This document shows positions 1 through 6,685 of a stretch of DNA of 36,587 nt, piece by piece. The notes under the pieces are model-generated. The model saw nothing but the letters and a program-made list of their open reading frames with translations. It searched no databases and was not told the origin of the DNA. Positions within the stretch are counted from its first letter, which is position 1, and each line of letters opens with the position of its first letter. Location of the stretch: the IMG/VR virus record IMGVR_UViG_3300032322_002283, positions 1 through 36,587 of that record. One strand, written 5' to 3'. A program made the translations under genes and the position numbers. The stretch is from a virus.

Positions 1-66
1 AAAACCGCATTTGTCCTACGCCGCCAAGTATGAATACCTCCAGCAATGAAAAACACCTACCACCTA

Positions 67-297
67 TTAGCGGCGCTTTTTTACGGAACTTTTGGCCTTG
101 GTCAGCTTTGGCTTGGCCGCGGACTCCAGGCCCTCGCCCGTCTTTTGTAGCCATTCCTTAAGCAGGCCACGGACCACGGAGCTCAAAGAACGGTCCTGAG
201 TTGCGGCCACGCGTGACGCGGCCTCTTTGAGGTCCGTGGGCAAACTAATGCCTGCGGCTCGGGAGACTTTGCCTGGTTGTTGCTTGGGGTAAGCCAC
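67..297 (-). CDS. Ribbon-helix-helix (CopG/Arc-like) DNA-binding protein
   Basis: Likely dimeric transcriptional regulator. The 76-aa product carries a short RHH domain: an AAGISLP beta strand at about residues 14-20, then two helices to about residue 50 (SLSSVVRGLLKEWL), then a Lys-rich basic tail. It is a paralogue of the divergent gene at 406-573. I chose the GTG at 297 for two reasons. The N-terminal stretch before the shared AAGISLP strand then has the same length as in the paralogue. A TTGACA (332-327) - 17 nt - TACGTT (309-304) promoter also ends 6 nt before it, implying a leaderless mRNA. The frame stays open to an ATG at 375, but that reading crosses the hairpin at 340-365. The DNA-binding role is inferred from the fold; the target is unknown. 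Confidence 0.7.
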   Translation of the reverse strand: MAYPKQQPGKVSRAAGISLPTDLKEAASRVAATQDRSLSSVVRGLLKEWLQKTGEGLESAAKPKLTKAKSSVKKRR

Positions 298-303
298 GCC
301 CAC

Positions 304-332
304 AACGTAGGGCCGAAAGCAATTCTTGTCAA
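304..332 (-). promoter_or_regulatory. Predicted sigma70-type promoter for the minus-strand RHH gene
   Basis: Reading the minus strand, TTGACA (332-327), a 17-nt spacer and TACGTT (309-304) fit a -35/-10 pair with a perfect -35 and a weak -10. The expected transcription start falls on the GTG at 297, so translation would be leaderless. Confidence 0.4.
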
Positions 333-339
333 TTTTTGC

Positions 340-365
340 GGGGTGGGCAAAACACCCCATTTTTT
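340..365 (+). terminator. Terminator-like hairpin GGGGTG/CACCCC with T-run
   Basis: GGGGTG (340-345), a 7-nt loop and CACCCC (353-358) are followed by A and six T (360-365). This has the form of a rho-independent terminator on the + strand. If the genome is circular it would stop readthrough from the integrase. It may instead be a palindromic operator between the two divergent RHH genes. Confidence 0.45.
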
Positions 366-367
366 GC

Positions 368-405
368 CTTGCCATGTCTTGCCATGCCTTGTTAAGTCTT
401 GGCGC
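368..405. promoter_or_regulatory. Tandem decamer operator between divergent RHH genes
   Basis: Four successive units start with CTTG at exactly 10-bp steps (368, 378, 388, 398). The first two are CTTGCCATGT and CTTGCCATGC; the last two are degenerate. Repeats with one-helical-turn period next to RHH genes are the classic layout for cooperative RHH dimer binding (MetJ/Arc/CopG families). On the opposite strand the units read ATGGCAAG, resembling the GGC-rich array at 6.1-6.6 kb. Confidence 0.5.
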
Positions 406-573
406 ATGGCGAGAAAACCTGTTGCGGAAAACAAGCGCGCAAAGGCTGCTGGCATTTCCCTGCCGAGCGATTTGATCCGCTTGGCGCGCAAGGCGGCGTT
501 TGAAAAAGGGATGAGTCTTTCGTCCTACGTGCGCGTGCTGCTGGTGGAAAAACTCAACGAGGAAGCGGCGTGA
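406..573 (+). CDS. Ribbon-helix-helix (CopG/Arc-like) DNA-binding protein
   Basis: A 55-aa RHH protein whose AAGISLPSDL strand (residues 14-23) and SLSSYVRVLLVEKL second helix (37-50) match the divergent paralogue at 67-297. Unlike that gene it has no basic tail. ATG 406 sits directly after the tandem decamer operator, so autoregulation is likely. Its stop overlaps the GTG of the next gene (GTGA), so the two are probably translationally coupled. Likely a small phage repressor or regulator; the DNA target is inferred from position only. Confidence 0.7.
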   Translation: MARKPVAENKRAKAAGISLPSDLIRLARKAAFEKGMSLSSYVRVLLVEKLNEEAA

Positions 574-773
574 GCACGACCGACTTCATCATTCGCCCGG
601 AGCAGGCCGCGGCCATGACGGGCTACAGCGTCTACATGATCCGGCGCTTTGCCCACCGCGGCGAGTTTGCGGCGTGTATGCCGCGGGGCAAGCGGGGCGG
701 ATGGGAAATCGCCAGACCAAGTTTCGAGGCGTGGTGGCAGTCAAAACGCGCCTCCTCAGCAAACAGAAAATAA
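570..773 (+). CDS. Excisionase/AlpA-like helix-turn-helix protein
   Basis: A 67-aa protein starting at GTG 570 within the stop of the RHH gene. The sequence PEQAAAMTGYSVYMIRRFAHRGEF, followed by GGWEIARPSFEAWW, is the pattern of MerR/Xis-type winged helices: a recognition helix, then a wing rich in Arg/Gly and a closing W. Such proteins act as excisionases or as activators of early promoters. The integrase lies only about 0.6 kb away if the map is circular, which supports a recombination-directionality role, but this is an inference. It could simply be a transcriptional regulator. Confidence 0.6.
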   Translation: MSTTDFIIRPEQAAAMTGYSVYMIRRFAHRGEFAACMPRGKRGGWEIARPSFEAWWQSKRASSANRK

Positions 774-780
774 ACCCACC

Positions 781-993
781 ATGGACTACATAACAATCAT
801 CATGCTGACGATGGCCACGGCCGGCCTCGTCGGCCTCGCCTGGCTGTCGGGCTATGAGTTCGGCAGCACGGACGCGACCAACTCGGAGCGCGCTTTGGCC
901 AATCGGCGAGTCAATGCGCTGCTCGAGGAGATCAACAAGCTCAAACCGCGCGTCGTCACGCACGCCCGCGACCTTCGGAGGGCGCGGCGATGA
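781..993 (+). CDS. Small single-pass membrane protein
   Basis: A 70-aa protein with a hydrophobic N-terminal segment at residues 3-24, then a charged helical tail (ALLEEINKLKPRV) rich in Arg at the end. ATG 781 follows an A-rich leader without a clear Shine-Dalgarno site. The stop overlaps the next ATG (ATGA). It is the first of three short overlapping genes. Function is not recognisable; such early phage membrane proteins sometimes act in superinfection exclusion, but nothing here proves it. Confidence 0.6.
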   Translation: MDYITIIMLTMATAGLVGLAWLSGYEFGSTDATNSERALANRRVNALLEEINKLKPRVVTHARDLRRARR

Positions 994-1160
994 GCATCGA
1001 CCCGCGTTTCAAGGTCTCCGACAACCTTGGCTATCACCCGTGCGTGCCGCCCATGTTGCTGGGCCGCGCTCTCGACCGGCTCGACCAGGGCCGTGGGCCG
1101 ACGCTGCGCGACCGCGTGGCCAAAGCCTTGGCCAACCTCCGCTGGAGGCTGGCGCGATGA
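990..1160 (+). CDS. Hypothetical small basic protein
   Basis: A 56-aa reading frame opening at the ATGA overlap with the upstream gene and closing at another ATGA overlap with the downstream gene. This tight packing is the main support for it being real. The product is Arg-rich with amphipathic LGRALDRLDQG and LRDRVAKALANLRWRL helices. No family was recognised. It is short enough to be missed by length-filtered gene finding. Confidence 0.5.
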   Translation: MSIDPRFKVSDNLGYHPCVPPMLLGRALDRLDQGRGPTLRDRVAKALANLRWRLAR

Positions 1161-1264
1161 GGACTGACCCACCGGAGAACGCGATTGCCGCGATGCTGCT
1201 GCTGACGGCGATCGCCATTGGGCTGGTGCTGTTTGTCGAGTGCATTGCCAAGGGACTGAGATGA
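1157..1264 (+). CDS. Very small membrane peptide
   Basis: A 35-aa frame between two ATGA overlaps (1157-1160 and 1261-1264). Residues 9-30 form one hydrophobic helix (AIAAMLLLTAIAIGLVLFVE), preceded by an acidic N-terminus and followed by a Lys/Arg end. The overlap chain argues that it is translated. Function unknown. Confidence 0.45.
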   Translation: MRTDPPENAIAAMLLLTAIAIGLVLFVECIAKGLR

Positions 1265-1692
1265 TTTACGAGGTAGACCAGTCCTACGGCAGCACGGTCC
1301 ACAATGGCCGTGTTAGCCTCGGTTCCTCGAGCAAGTCCGCGGAGCGCAGTCCGTGGGAGTTGCTTGCCTGGGCGATCCTTGAGCAGGCCGTCGATGATCT
1401 CGTGCTGTTTTGCCGCTATGGGATCATAACGACCGAGGGGAAGTGCCTGCCTTGGCCGACCACGGTCAAGCGCCGGCTCAAGTGGACGAGCACCGGGCCA
1501 AAGTATTCTTGGGACCGGATTCCGCGGAACATCGCCACTTGCAAAGGGCCGAACGACCACAAGGAGTTGAGCGCTTGGTTGCTTTCCGACGAGGCGGTTG
1601 AGTTTTGCGATTGGATCGGCTGCCGCCTGCCGCCTGCGGAGATTTTTTGGAAGACCATTAAGAATCACGGAGGGCTTAACCATGTCGCATGA
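1261..1692 (+). CDS. Hypothetical phage protein, Trp-rich
   Basis: A 143-aa protein; ATG 1261 overlaps the stop of the preceding peptide, which decides the start over a GTG at 1240. The central segment (ELLAWAILEQAVDDLVLFCRYG) is helical. The rest holds many Trp and Cys residues, with an LPW..TVKRRLKWTS basic patch and an ELSAWLLSDEAVEFCDWIG helix. No known family is recognised. Its place in a string of overlapping early genes suggests an accessory early function. Confidence 0.6.
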   Translation: MIYEVDQSYGSTVHNGRVSLGSSSKSAERSPWELLAWAILEQAVDDLVLFCRYGIITTEGKCLPWPTTVKRRLKWTSTGPKYSWDRIPRNIATCKGPNDHKELSAWLLSDEAVEFCDWIGCRLPPAEIFWKTIKNHGGLNHVA

Positions 1693-1942
1693 AATGGAGA
1701 TGGAGGACTACATCCGCGCCAAAGACATGCAGATCGGCGCGCTCAGCGAGGAACTCCACCGGGAACGGATGAACGCCGAGCGGCTCGAGGCGGAGATTGC
1801 GAATCTCTACCATGCAGCGCAGAAGGCGACCCGCGACAACCTCAAGCTGCGGAAGCGTCTGCAAGCCTACATCGACGAGGCGGATGCCGAGATCCAACTG
1901 GCTGCGCTGCGACGGGCGGAAGCGGAGGCGCTTGAATTATGA
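1682..1942 (+). CDS. Coiled-coil hypothetical protein
   Basis: An 86-aa, highly charged, almost wholly helical protein (EELHRERMNAERLEAEIANLY, then DNLKLRKRLQAYIDEADAEI) with heptad-like spacing of Leu/Ile. It overlaps the end of the upstream gene by 11 nt and the next start by 4 nt. Likely forms a coiled-coil dimer; function unknown. Confidence 0.6.
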   Translation: MSHEMEMEDYIRAKDMQIGALSEELHRERMNAERLEAEIANLYHAAQKATRDNLKLRKRLQAYIDEADAEIQLAALRRAEAEALEL

Positions 1943-2298
1943 ATTTGTCGCAGGACAACACACCTCCTACGGGGAGAAACGCGGGGGCGGTGCCGGTTTG
2001 GGGACCGGCGCACGCCGCCCCCGCACATCCCATGACCGTGGGCGCGGTGGGCTTTGGACCTGCGTGGACCATGGAGGACTCGATGGCGGCCAGCATCGTG
2101 CGGCTGGAGTGCGAGAACGACGAACTGCGGGCGACCGTGGCGACTTGGGAGGTCGAGCGCGGCATCCTGATCCGCGAGCTCGAGCGACTGCGCGAGATGG
2201 TAGCCGACGAACGTGCGAAGGATGCAGCCTGCGCGGAGAAGTGCCGCGACAAATACGAGGCCGACCGCATCGGCGGGCACGATTGGAGCAACCGATGA
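1939..2298 (+). CDS. Coiled-coil hypothetical protein with Pro/Gly-rich N-terminus
   Basis: A 119-aa protein. The first 45 residues are Pro/Ala/Gly-rich and probably disordered. Residues 50-105 form a charged helix (RLECENDELRATVATWEVERG, LIRELERLREMVADERAKDA). It is similar in style to the preceding coiled-coil protein and may be partnered with it. Overlaps both neighbours by 4 nt (ATGA). No family recognised. Confidence 0.55.
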   Translation: MNLSQDNTPPTGRNAGAVPVWGPAHAAPAHPMTVGAVGFGPAWTMEDSMAASIVRLECENDELRATVATWEVERGILIRELERLREMVADERAKDAACAEKCRDKYEADRIGGHDWSNR

Positions 2299-2864
2299 GC
2301 CGCGAGATCCATTATTGCAAATGCGGCCAGTCGATTTTTCACGACATGACGGAGTGTGGCGATTGCGTCGAGAGCATCGTGGGCGTCATCGGCATTGACC
2401 CCGGCCCGGAGAAATCGGCGCGGGTCTTGTTTGATGGGCTGCGCGTAACGGTCGCGGAGATTTTGCCCAACGATGAACTGCTCGAAATTCTGGGCAGAGG
2501 CTTGCACGTCCGCGTCCCAATCTATTGTGAGCACATTGCCAGCTATGGCATGGCCGTGGGCGCATCCGTCTTTGAGACGTGCGTGTGGATCGGGCGCTTC
2601 ATGCAAATTTCTCAACAGGCGGGAAGCCAGTTTTCCCGCGTGTTCCGCCGCGACATCAAGCTGCACCTGTGCAATTCGCCGCGGGCCAAGGACGGCAACG
2701 TCCGCCAAGCCTTGATCGACAGACTCGGCCCGCAGGGAACGAAGAAGGCTCCCGGCCCGACGTATGGCGTGAAGTCGCACGAGTGGGCGGCGTTGGCCGT
2801 GGCGGTTTACGGGTGGGACCAGATTTTTGGACGGCAAACCACTAACGGAGGGCCGCCCGCTTAA
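2295..2864 (+). CDS. RuvC/RNase H-fold Holliday junction resolvase-like nuclease
   Basis: A 189-aa protein. The GIDPG motif (D35) is the first metal-binding Asp of the RuvC/RNase H fold. E80 in YCEHIASYG fits the second acidic position. The C-terminal YGVKSHEWAALAVAVY segment matches the last helix of phage RuvC-like nucleases. A short Cys cluster at the N-terminus (C8, C10, C21, C24) may bind zinc. Family members resolve recombination junctions or branched replication intermediates before packaging. It sits just before an ERF annealing protein, consistent with a phage recombination pathway. Confidence 0.75.
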   Translation: MSREIHYCKCGQSIFHDMTECGDCVESIVGVIGIDPGPEKSARVLFDGLRVTVAEILPNDELLEILGRGLHVRVPIYCEHIASYGMAVGASVFETCVWIGRFMQISQQAGSQFSRVFRRDIKLHLCNSPRAKDGNVRQALIDRLGPQGTKKAPGPTYGVKSHEWAALAVAVYGWDQIFGRQTTNGGPPA

Positions 2865-2920
2865 CCCCAAAAAAAGACCGCGCCCAGGTTGCAGCCCGGA
2901 CGCGGCGAATAACACACACA

Positions 2921-3481
2921 ATGGAGACGAACCAAGAGAGCGTGTCAAAACCACGCAAGCAGATATGCAGCGCCCTCGTCAAGGCCCAGAAGGGCTTTGG
3001 CCCGGCGCTCAAGAGTAGCCAGAACCCGCACTTCAAGAGCCGCTATGCCGACCTGTCGGCCTGCGTTGAGGCGGTGGTCGAGGCGCTCAACAACAACGGC
3101 ATCGCGCTAACTCAGCACACGCACCACGCCGAGCACGGCGTTTGTGTCGAGACGATCCTAATCCACGAGTCGGGCGAGGAGTTGAGCTTCGGCAAGCTCT
3201 TCGTGCCTTCAAGCAAGAATGACGCGCAGGGCTACGGCTCGGCGCTAACCTACGCCCGCCGCTACAGCCTCATGGCCGCGTGCGGCCTTGCTCCCGAGGA
3301 CGATGACGGCAACGCAGCGAGCTCATCCGCCCCGCGCATCATTTCCAAGGATCTGGCCAAAGGCACCACGACTTACGCGGCCAGGCCGAAACCAACACCG
3401 CGCACAACGGACGAGTTTCCCGTGGAACGTCCGACCAAAGCAAAACCCGTCGAGGCCGACGATGACCGCATCCCGTTTTAA
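2921..3481 (+). CDS. erf: ERF-family single-strand annealing protein
   Basis: A 186-aa protein with the ERF signature: PHFKSRYADLSACVEAV, then a GIALTQ strand, then YGSALTYARRYSLMAACGLAPEDDDGNAA. ERF proteins anneal complementary single strands during phage recombination and genome circularisation. The C-terminus is a linker followed by an acidic DDRIPF tip, like the partner-binding tail of SSB proteins. The same kind of tip ends the next gene. The start is preceded by an ACACACACA-rich leader without a Shine-Dalgarno site. Together with the downstream nuclease this is a Red-like recombination set. Confidence 0.85.
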   Translation: METNQESVSKPRKQICSALVKAQKGFGPALKSSQNPHFKSRYADLSACVEAVVEALNNNGIALTQHTHHAEHGVCVETILIHESGEELSFGKLFVPSSKNDAQGYGSALTYARRYSLMAACGLAPEDDDGNAASSSAPRIISKDLAKGTTTYAARPKPTPRTTDEFPVERPTKAKPVEADDDRIPF

Positions 3482-3513
3482 CCAACTAACCAACAACCAA
3501 CCAAACACACATT

Positions 3514-3792
3514 ATGGCAATCCAACTCAAAATCGACGTTAGCAAAATCAGCAAGCCCGACCTCTACCAAGGCAAGAAGGGCATCTACCTCGACGCAATC
3601 CTTTGGGAGAACCGCGACGGGCAAAGCCAATACGGAGACGACGGCTACGTCACCCAGGGCATCAGCAAGGAGAAGCGCGATGCCGGCGAGCGCGGGCCGA
3701 TCATCGGCAACTGGAAGCACATGGAGAAGAAGGCCGCGGCGCCGGTGAAGGCCGAGGCGGACGATGCAGCGGATCAAGACATCCCGTTCTGA
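3514..3792 (+). CDS. Small SSB-like protein with DIPF tail
   Basis: A 92-aa protein: a compact N-terminal domain (KISKPDLYQGKKGIYLDAIL, then YGDDGYVTQGISKE and IIGNWKHM) followed by an Ala/Lys linker and an acidic tail ending in DIPF. The tail mimics bacterial SSB, and the position between ERF and a RecB-type nuclease fits a single-strand DNA binding or recombination accessory protein. The exact family is not known to me. The leader is A/C-rich (AACCAACAACC type) with no Shine-Dalgarno. Confidence 0.6.
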   Translation: MAIQLKIDVSKISKPDLYQGKKGIYLDAILWENRDGQSQYGDDGYVTQGISKEKRDAGERGPIIGNWKHMEKKAAAPVKAEADDAADQDIPF

Positions 3793-3794
3793 CC

Positions 3795-4646
3795 ATGCGC
3801 TCCCTCAAATACGGAATTGCGGGCGTGTTCTACGACATGCTCGAGCAGGAGTATCGCGCGCAGGCCGCCATCGCGGGCAGTGACGCCAAGCACATACTCC
3901 CGCCGAAAACGCCGAGTCACTACGCGGCGCACATGGCGGGGGAAACCAAGCGCGAGCAGACCAAAGCCATGCTGCTCGGAACGATGGCGCACCTCGCCGT
4001 GCTCGAGCCGACCAAGCTCGACGCGGCTTTTGTGGAAAAACCCGAAGGCAAGGAAGGCGACTTCCGCACCAAGGAGGGCAAGGAGTGGAAAGCTAAGATG
4101 GGCGCCACGCCGATCCTTGACCAGGACGAGGCCCGCGCCGTGCGGGGAATCCGCGACAGCATCGCCGCGCATGATGCGGCAGAGGCGCTCTTGGCTGGTT
4201 GCGACAGCGAGGTGGCGATGTTTGCCGAGCATCGCACCGGGCTTTGGATCAAGGGCCGCGTCGATGCGCTGAAGGTCAAGTCGGACAACGAGGCTGTCAT
4301 CGTGGACGTTAAGACGACGTCGGCGGGCGCGGACTACGGCACCTTCTCGCGGCAGGCGGCATCGCTCAACTACCACGTCAGCGCAGCTTGGTATTGCCAT
4401 CTGGCGGGGCTGAACGGCCTGCCGCCGTGCCGCTTCTATTGGATCGCAGTGGAGACTGCCGCGCCTTACGCGGTGGTTGTTTACGAGATCCACCCGGACG
4501 CGCTGGATCTTGGCGTCGGGATGATGAATGACGCGCTTGAGTTGATCGCGCAGTGCGAGGACGCGGGCGTTTGGCCGGGCTACCAGGCCGAGGCGCAGTG
4601 TCTGAACTTGCCCGCGTGGGCTTACGGGAAGGCGGTGGCGGCGTGA
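3795..4646 (+). CDS. PD-(D/E)XK exonuclease, RecE/Cas4-like
   Basis: A 283-aa protein. The segment AMLLGTMAHLAVLEP near residue 60 gives the family's His. IKGRVDAL with VIVDVKTT near residues 155-178 gives the D...DxK catalytic core. A following helix has YHVSAAWYCHLAG. This is the pattern of phage exodeoxyribonuclease VIII-like nucleases, which resect double-stranded ends to make substrate for annealing proteins such as the ERF protein upstream. Only 2 nt separate it from the SSB-like gene, and its stop overlaps the GTG of the next gene. Confidence 0.8.
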   Translation: MRSLKYGIAGVFYDMLEQEYRAQAAIAGSDAKHILPPKTPSHYAAHMAGETKREQTKAMLLGTMAHLAVLEPTKLDAAFVEKPEGKEGDFRTKEGKEWKAKMGATPILDQDEARAVRGIRDSIAAHDAAEALLAGCDSEVAMFAEHRTGLWIKGRVDALKVKSDNEAVIVDVKTTSAGADYGTFSRQAASLNYHVSAAWYCHLAGLNGLPPCRFYWIAVETAAPYAVVVYEIHPDALDLGVGMMNDALELIAQCEDAGVWPGYQAEAQCLNLPAWAYGKAVAA

Positions 4647-4885
4647 CCTGGCAGCCCGAACTGTCCTTCGGCCAGCCCGAAACGCACCGCCGCCCGACGC
4701 AGGCGGGCCGCATCCTCTCGCACCTTCGCGCAGGGAACAAGCTGACGGCCCTCGAGGCGCTGGAGCGTTTCCAGTGCCTGCGCCTGGCTGCTCGCATCCA
4801 CGAGCTGCGCGACGCGGGCTGGCAGATCGAGGAGCGCACCGTGGAGACGCGGAGCGGGAAACGGGTGGCGGAGTATTACCTATGA
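4643..4885 (+). CDS. Winged-helix/HTH domain protein
   Basis: An 80-aa protein starting at GTG 4643 in a GTGA overlap. RILSHLRAGNKLTALEALERF is a helix-turn followed by LRLAARIHELRDAGWQIEE (recognition helix) and RSGKRVAEYYL (wing). This is a widespread phage helix-turn-helix family found near recombination/replication genes. Likely DNA-binding; regulatory target unknown. Followed by an ATGA overlap with the next gene. Confidence 0.65.
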   Translation: MTWQPELSFGQPETHRRPTQAGRILSHLRAGNKLTALEALERFQCLRLAARIHELRDAGWQIEERTVETRSGKRVAEYYL

Positions 4886-5082
4886 AGCGCAGCCGCTGGC
4901 AGCCGAACCCTGACCGGTTCATCTGGAATAACAACGGCACCTACTGGCTGCGGTGGACGCCTTACGATCCGGTCTACAAGCAGGCGCGGATGGCGGCCAG
5001 CCTGGGGACGGCCGACCTCGAGGAGGCCCGGCGCAAGCGGGATGAGGTCTTGGGGAATTGGAATCGGAAGGAGGCGGCGTGA
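4882..5082 (+). CDS. Stand-alone integrase Arm-type DNA-binding domain-like protein
   Basis: A 66-aa protein beginning in an ATGA overlap. The pattern NGTYWLRWTPYDPVYKQARMA followed by SLGTADLEEARRKRDEVL resembles the N-terminal three-stranded Arm-binding domain of tyrosine integrases, with its typical SLGT...EA..KRD helix, but no catalytic domain follows. It could bind DNA alone, for example at att arm sites or the repeat array, or be a remnant. The similarity is by eye only. Confidence 0.5.
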   Translation: MKRSRWQPNPDRFIWNNNGTYWLRWTPYDPVYKQARMAASLGTADLEEARRKRDEVLGNWNRKEAA

Positions 5083-5393
5083 CCGAGCAACTCGAACTCC
5101 TGCCGGCGCACCCGGACGAGCACCTGTTCCCTTACTGGCGCCAGCAGTTGGCCGCCTGGCCGTGCGATGTGTTCCAGTTCCGCAATATGCCCGAGACCAC
5201 CGGCTGGTCGATGGCGACCCAAAAGATGTGCTTTGCTCGGTGGCTTTTCGGCGCCGGTGAGATGAGCCGCGCGGAGTTCTGGCGCTGGGCGCGGTTTAAC
5301 CGGCGGGTGAGGCGGAGGGATGAGGCCGACATGACTTTTAGCAATTTGCCTACGGGCGAAACCAAGAAACACACAAACACAACACACACATGA
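5079..5393 (+). CDS. Hypothetical early phage protein
   Basis: A 104-aa protein from GTG 5079, overlapping its upstream neighbour by 4 nt. It is rich in Trp/Phe/Arg (YWRQQLAAWPCDVFQFRNMP, FWRWARFNRRVRRRDEADM) and ends in a Thr/His/Lys tail. That tail is encoded by the CA-rich leader of the next gene, so the last codons may serve as leader rather than protein function. No family recognised. Confidence 0.55.
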   Translation: MTEQLELLPAHPDEHLFPYWRQQLAAWPCDVFQFRNMPETTGWSMATQKMCFARWLFGAGEMSRAEFWRWARFNRRVRRRDEADMTFSNLPTGETKKHTNTTHT

Positions 5394-6022
5394 GCAAGAA
5401 CACGAAAGAAGAAAACGTGACGATCAAGGCGCCGTCAATATCGACAGCCGCTTTTAAGATCGTTGGCACATCACCCTACATCCAACTGCGATTCTCGCAA
5501 AAGGCCATCGAAACGATGATGGCGAAAATGGCGGCTGGATCGCAGGCAAACAAAAAGAAGGCCCGCGAGGCCCGCGATTTCGACGCGGACTTTGAGGCGG
5601 CAAAACACATTAGCACGGAAGGATGGTGCGGCATCCCGGCATCCGCTTTCCGCAACGCGCTTATCTCGGCCTGCCGTCTGGTCGGCTTCAAGATGACGCT
5701 CGCCAAGCTGTCGCTATTCACCGAGGCCGATGGCTTCGACATCGTGGACGCGGTGCCGCTCATCAAGATCGAGGGCGAGGCCGAGAAGCACATCATGCAC
5801 GCGCGCAACGCCACGGGCGTCTGCGACTTGCGGGTGCGGGCGAAATTCTGGCCTTGGTCGGCCAACGTGCGCGTGAGCTACGACACCGACCAGTTCAGCG
5901 CCACCGATGTCGCCAACCTCCTGCAACGTGTCGGCCAACAGGTCGGCATCGGCGAGGGGCGCAACGACAGCAAAATGTCGGCCGGCATGGGCTGGGGCAA
6001 CTTCACGCTGGCAACGGAATAG
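5390..6022 (+). CDS. Conserved phage protein with Cas7/RAMP-like features
   Basis: A 210-aa protein. It has a GTSPYIQ strand near residue 27, GIPASAFRNALISACRLVGF near residues 81-100, and a C-terminal GxGxGxF-like ending (VGIGEGRNDSKMSAGMGWGNF). The pattern is familiar from an uncharacterised phage family next to ERF/SSB genes. The ferredoxin-like layout and Gly-rich C-terminal loop recall Cas7/RAMP proteins, but I see no crRNA-related partner, so this is only a resemblance. It may be a nucleic-acid-binding component of the recombination module. It follows a CA-rich leader. Confidence 0.55.
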   Translation: MSKNTKEENVTIKAPSISTAAFKIVGTSPYIQLRFSQKAIETMMAKMAAGSQANKKKAREARDFDADFEAAKHISTEGWCGIPASAFRNALISACRLVGFKMTLAKLSLFTEADGFDIVDAVPLIKIEGEAEKHIMHARNATGVCDLRVRAKFWPWSANVRVSYDTDQFSATDVANLLQRVGQQVGIGEGRNDSKMSAGMGWGNFTLATE

Positions 6023-6093
6023 CAAAACGCTGCCATGAACAATTTCGCCACGGCCAACAATCCAACTGCTGCGCGCTCCGTGGGGCGCGTGAA

Positions 6094-6595
6094 GCCTACG
6101 CAGGCAAGGTTAGGCCGCGCGAGGTCTGGCGTGCCACGATCCGGCAACGCAGGCAAGGCGGGTCAAGGCTCGGCGTGGCTTGGAATGGGAACGCAGGCAC
6201 GACGAGGCACGGTCTGGCTTGGCATGGTTTGGCCAAGCAACGCAGGCATGGCCTGGCGCGGCAAGGCTTGGCAAGGTGGCGCTCGGATTAGCGCGGCGCG
6301 GACAGGCAACGCAGGCAAGGTTGGGCAATGCGAGGCGCGGCATAATGCGGCGAAGCAGGCTTGGCTAGGCATGTCGGGGATCGGCAAGTCATGCAATGGC
6401 AACGCAGGTGTGGTTCGGCGTAGCACGGGTAGGCGGAGTATGGCAGCGCAGGCTAGGCGCGGCACCGCTGGGCTTGGCCTCGAGGGGCCCGGCAAGGCAA
6501 CGCAGGCAGGGCAGAGCGAGGTTCGGCAAGGCTGGGCACGGCAACGCAGGCAAGGGCTGGCCAGGCGGGGCCAGGCAGGGCAACGCAGCGCAGGC
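6094..6595 (+). repeat. G-rich direct-repeat array, core GGCAACGCAGGCAAGG
   Basis: Core copies begin near 6094, 6143, 6187, 6236, 6305, 6349 (degenerate), 6398, 6442, 6496, 6540 and 6579. Successive steps are mostly 44-54 bp. Sequence between cores is a patchwork of NNGGC pentamers (aaGGC, ttGGC, atGGC, gcGGC) on the same strand. Cores fall in different reading frames, so protein coding does not explain them. The region 6023-6729 has no convincing gene. Placement between recombination and replication genes suggests an origin, partition-like or recombination-stimulating site; function is unknown. Confidence 0.75.
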
Positions 6596-6679
6596 GGCGA
6601 TAGGCAGGTCCGGGCAAGACCGGGCGCGGCGAGGGGAGGCTTGGCATTACACGACACAAACCGGGGAGCGCGACCGGGG

Positions 6680-6685
6680 TATAAA
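6680..6685 (+). promoter_or_regulatory. Candidate -10 element upstream of the 6730 gene
   Basis: TATAAA at 6680-6685 stands out in GC-rich DNA about 45 nt before ATG 6730. Directly upstream is a repeated CCGGGG (6661-6666 and 6674-6679), possibly an activator or repressor site. No good -35 is visible, so the promoter call is tentative. Confidence 0.35.

Noticed and set aside
67-573. Toxin-antitoxin pair
   Set aside because: Both products are RHH DNA-binding proteins; no toxin-like partner is present.
3603-3794. N-terminal extension of the RecB-like nuclease upstream of ATG 3795
   Set aside because: The extension is Arg/His-rich and out-of-frame shadow of the SSB-like gene; ATG 3795 gives the family-typical start.
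6094-6595. CRISPR array
   Set aside because: Cores are degenerate, spacing varies (39-69 bp or more) and the intervals share the same GGC words rather than unique spacers; no cas genes.
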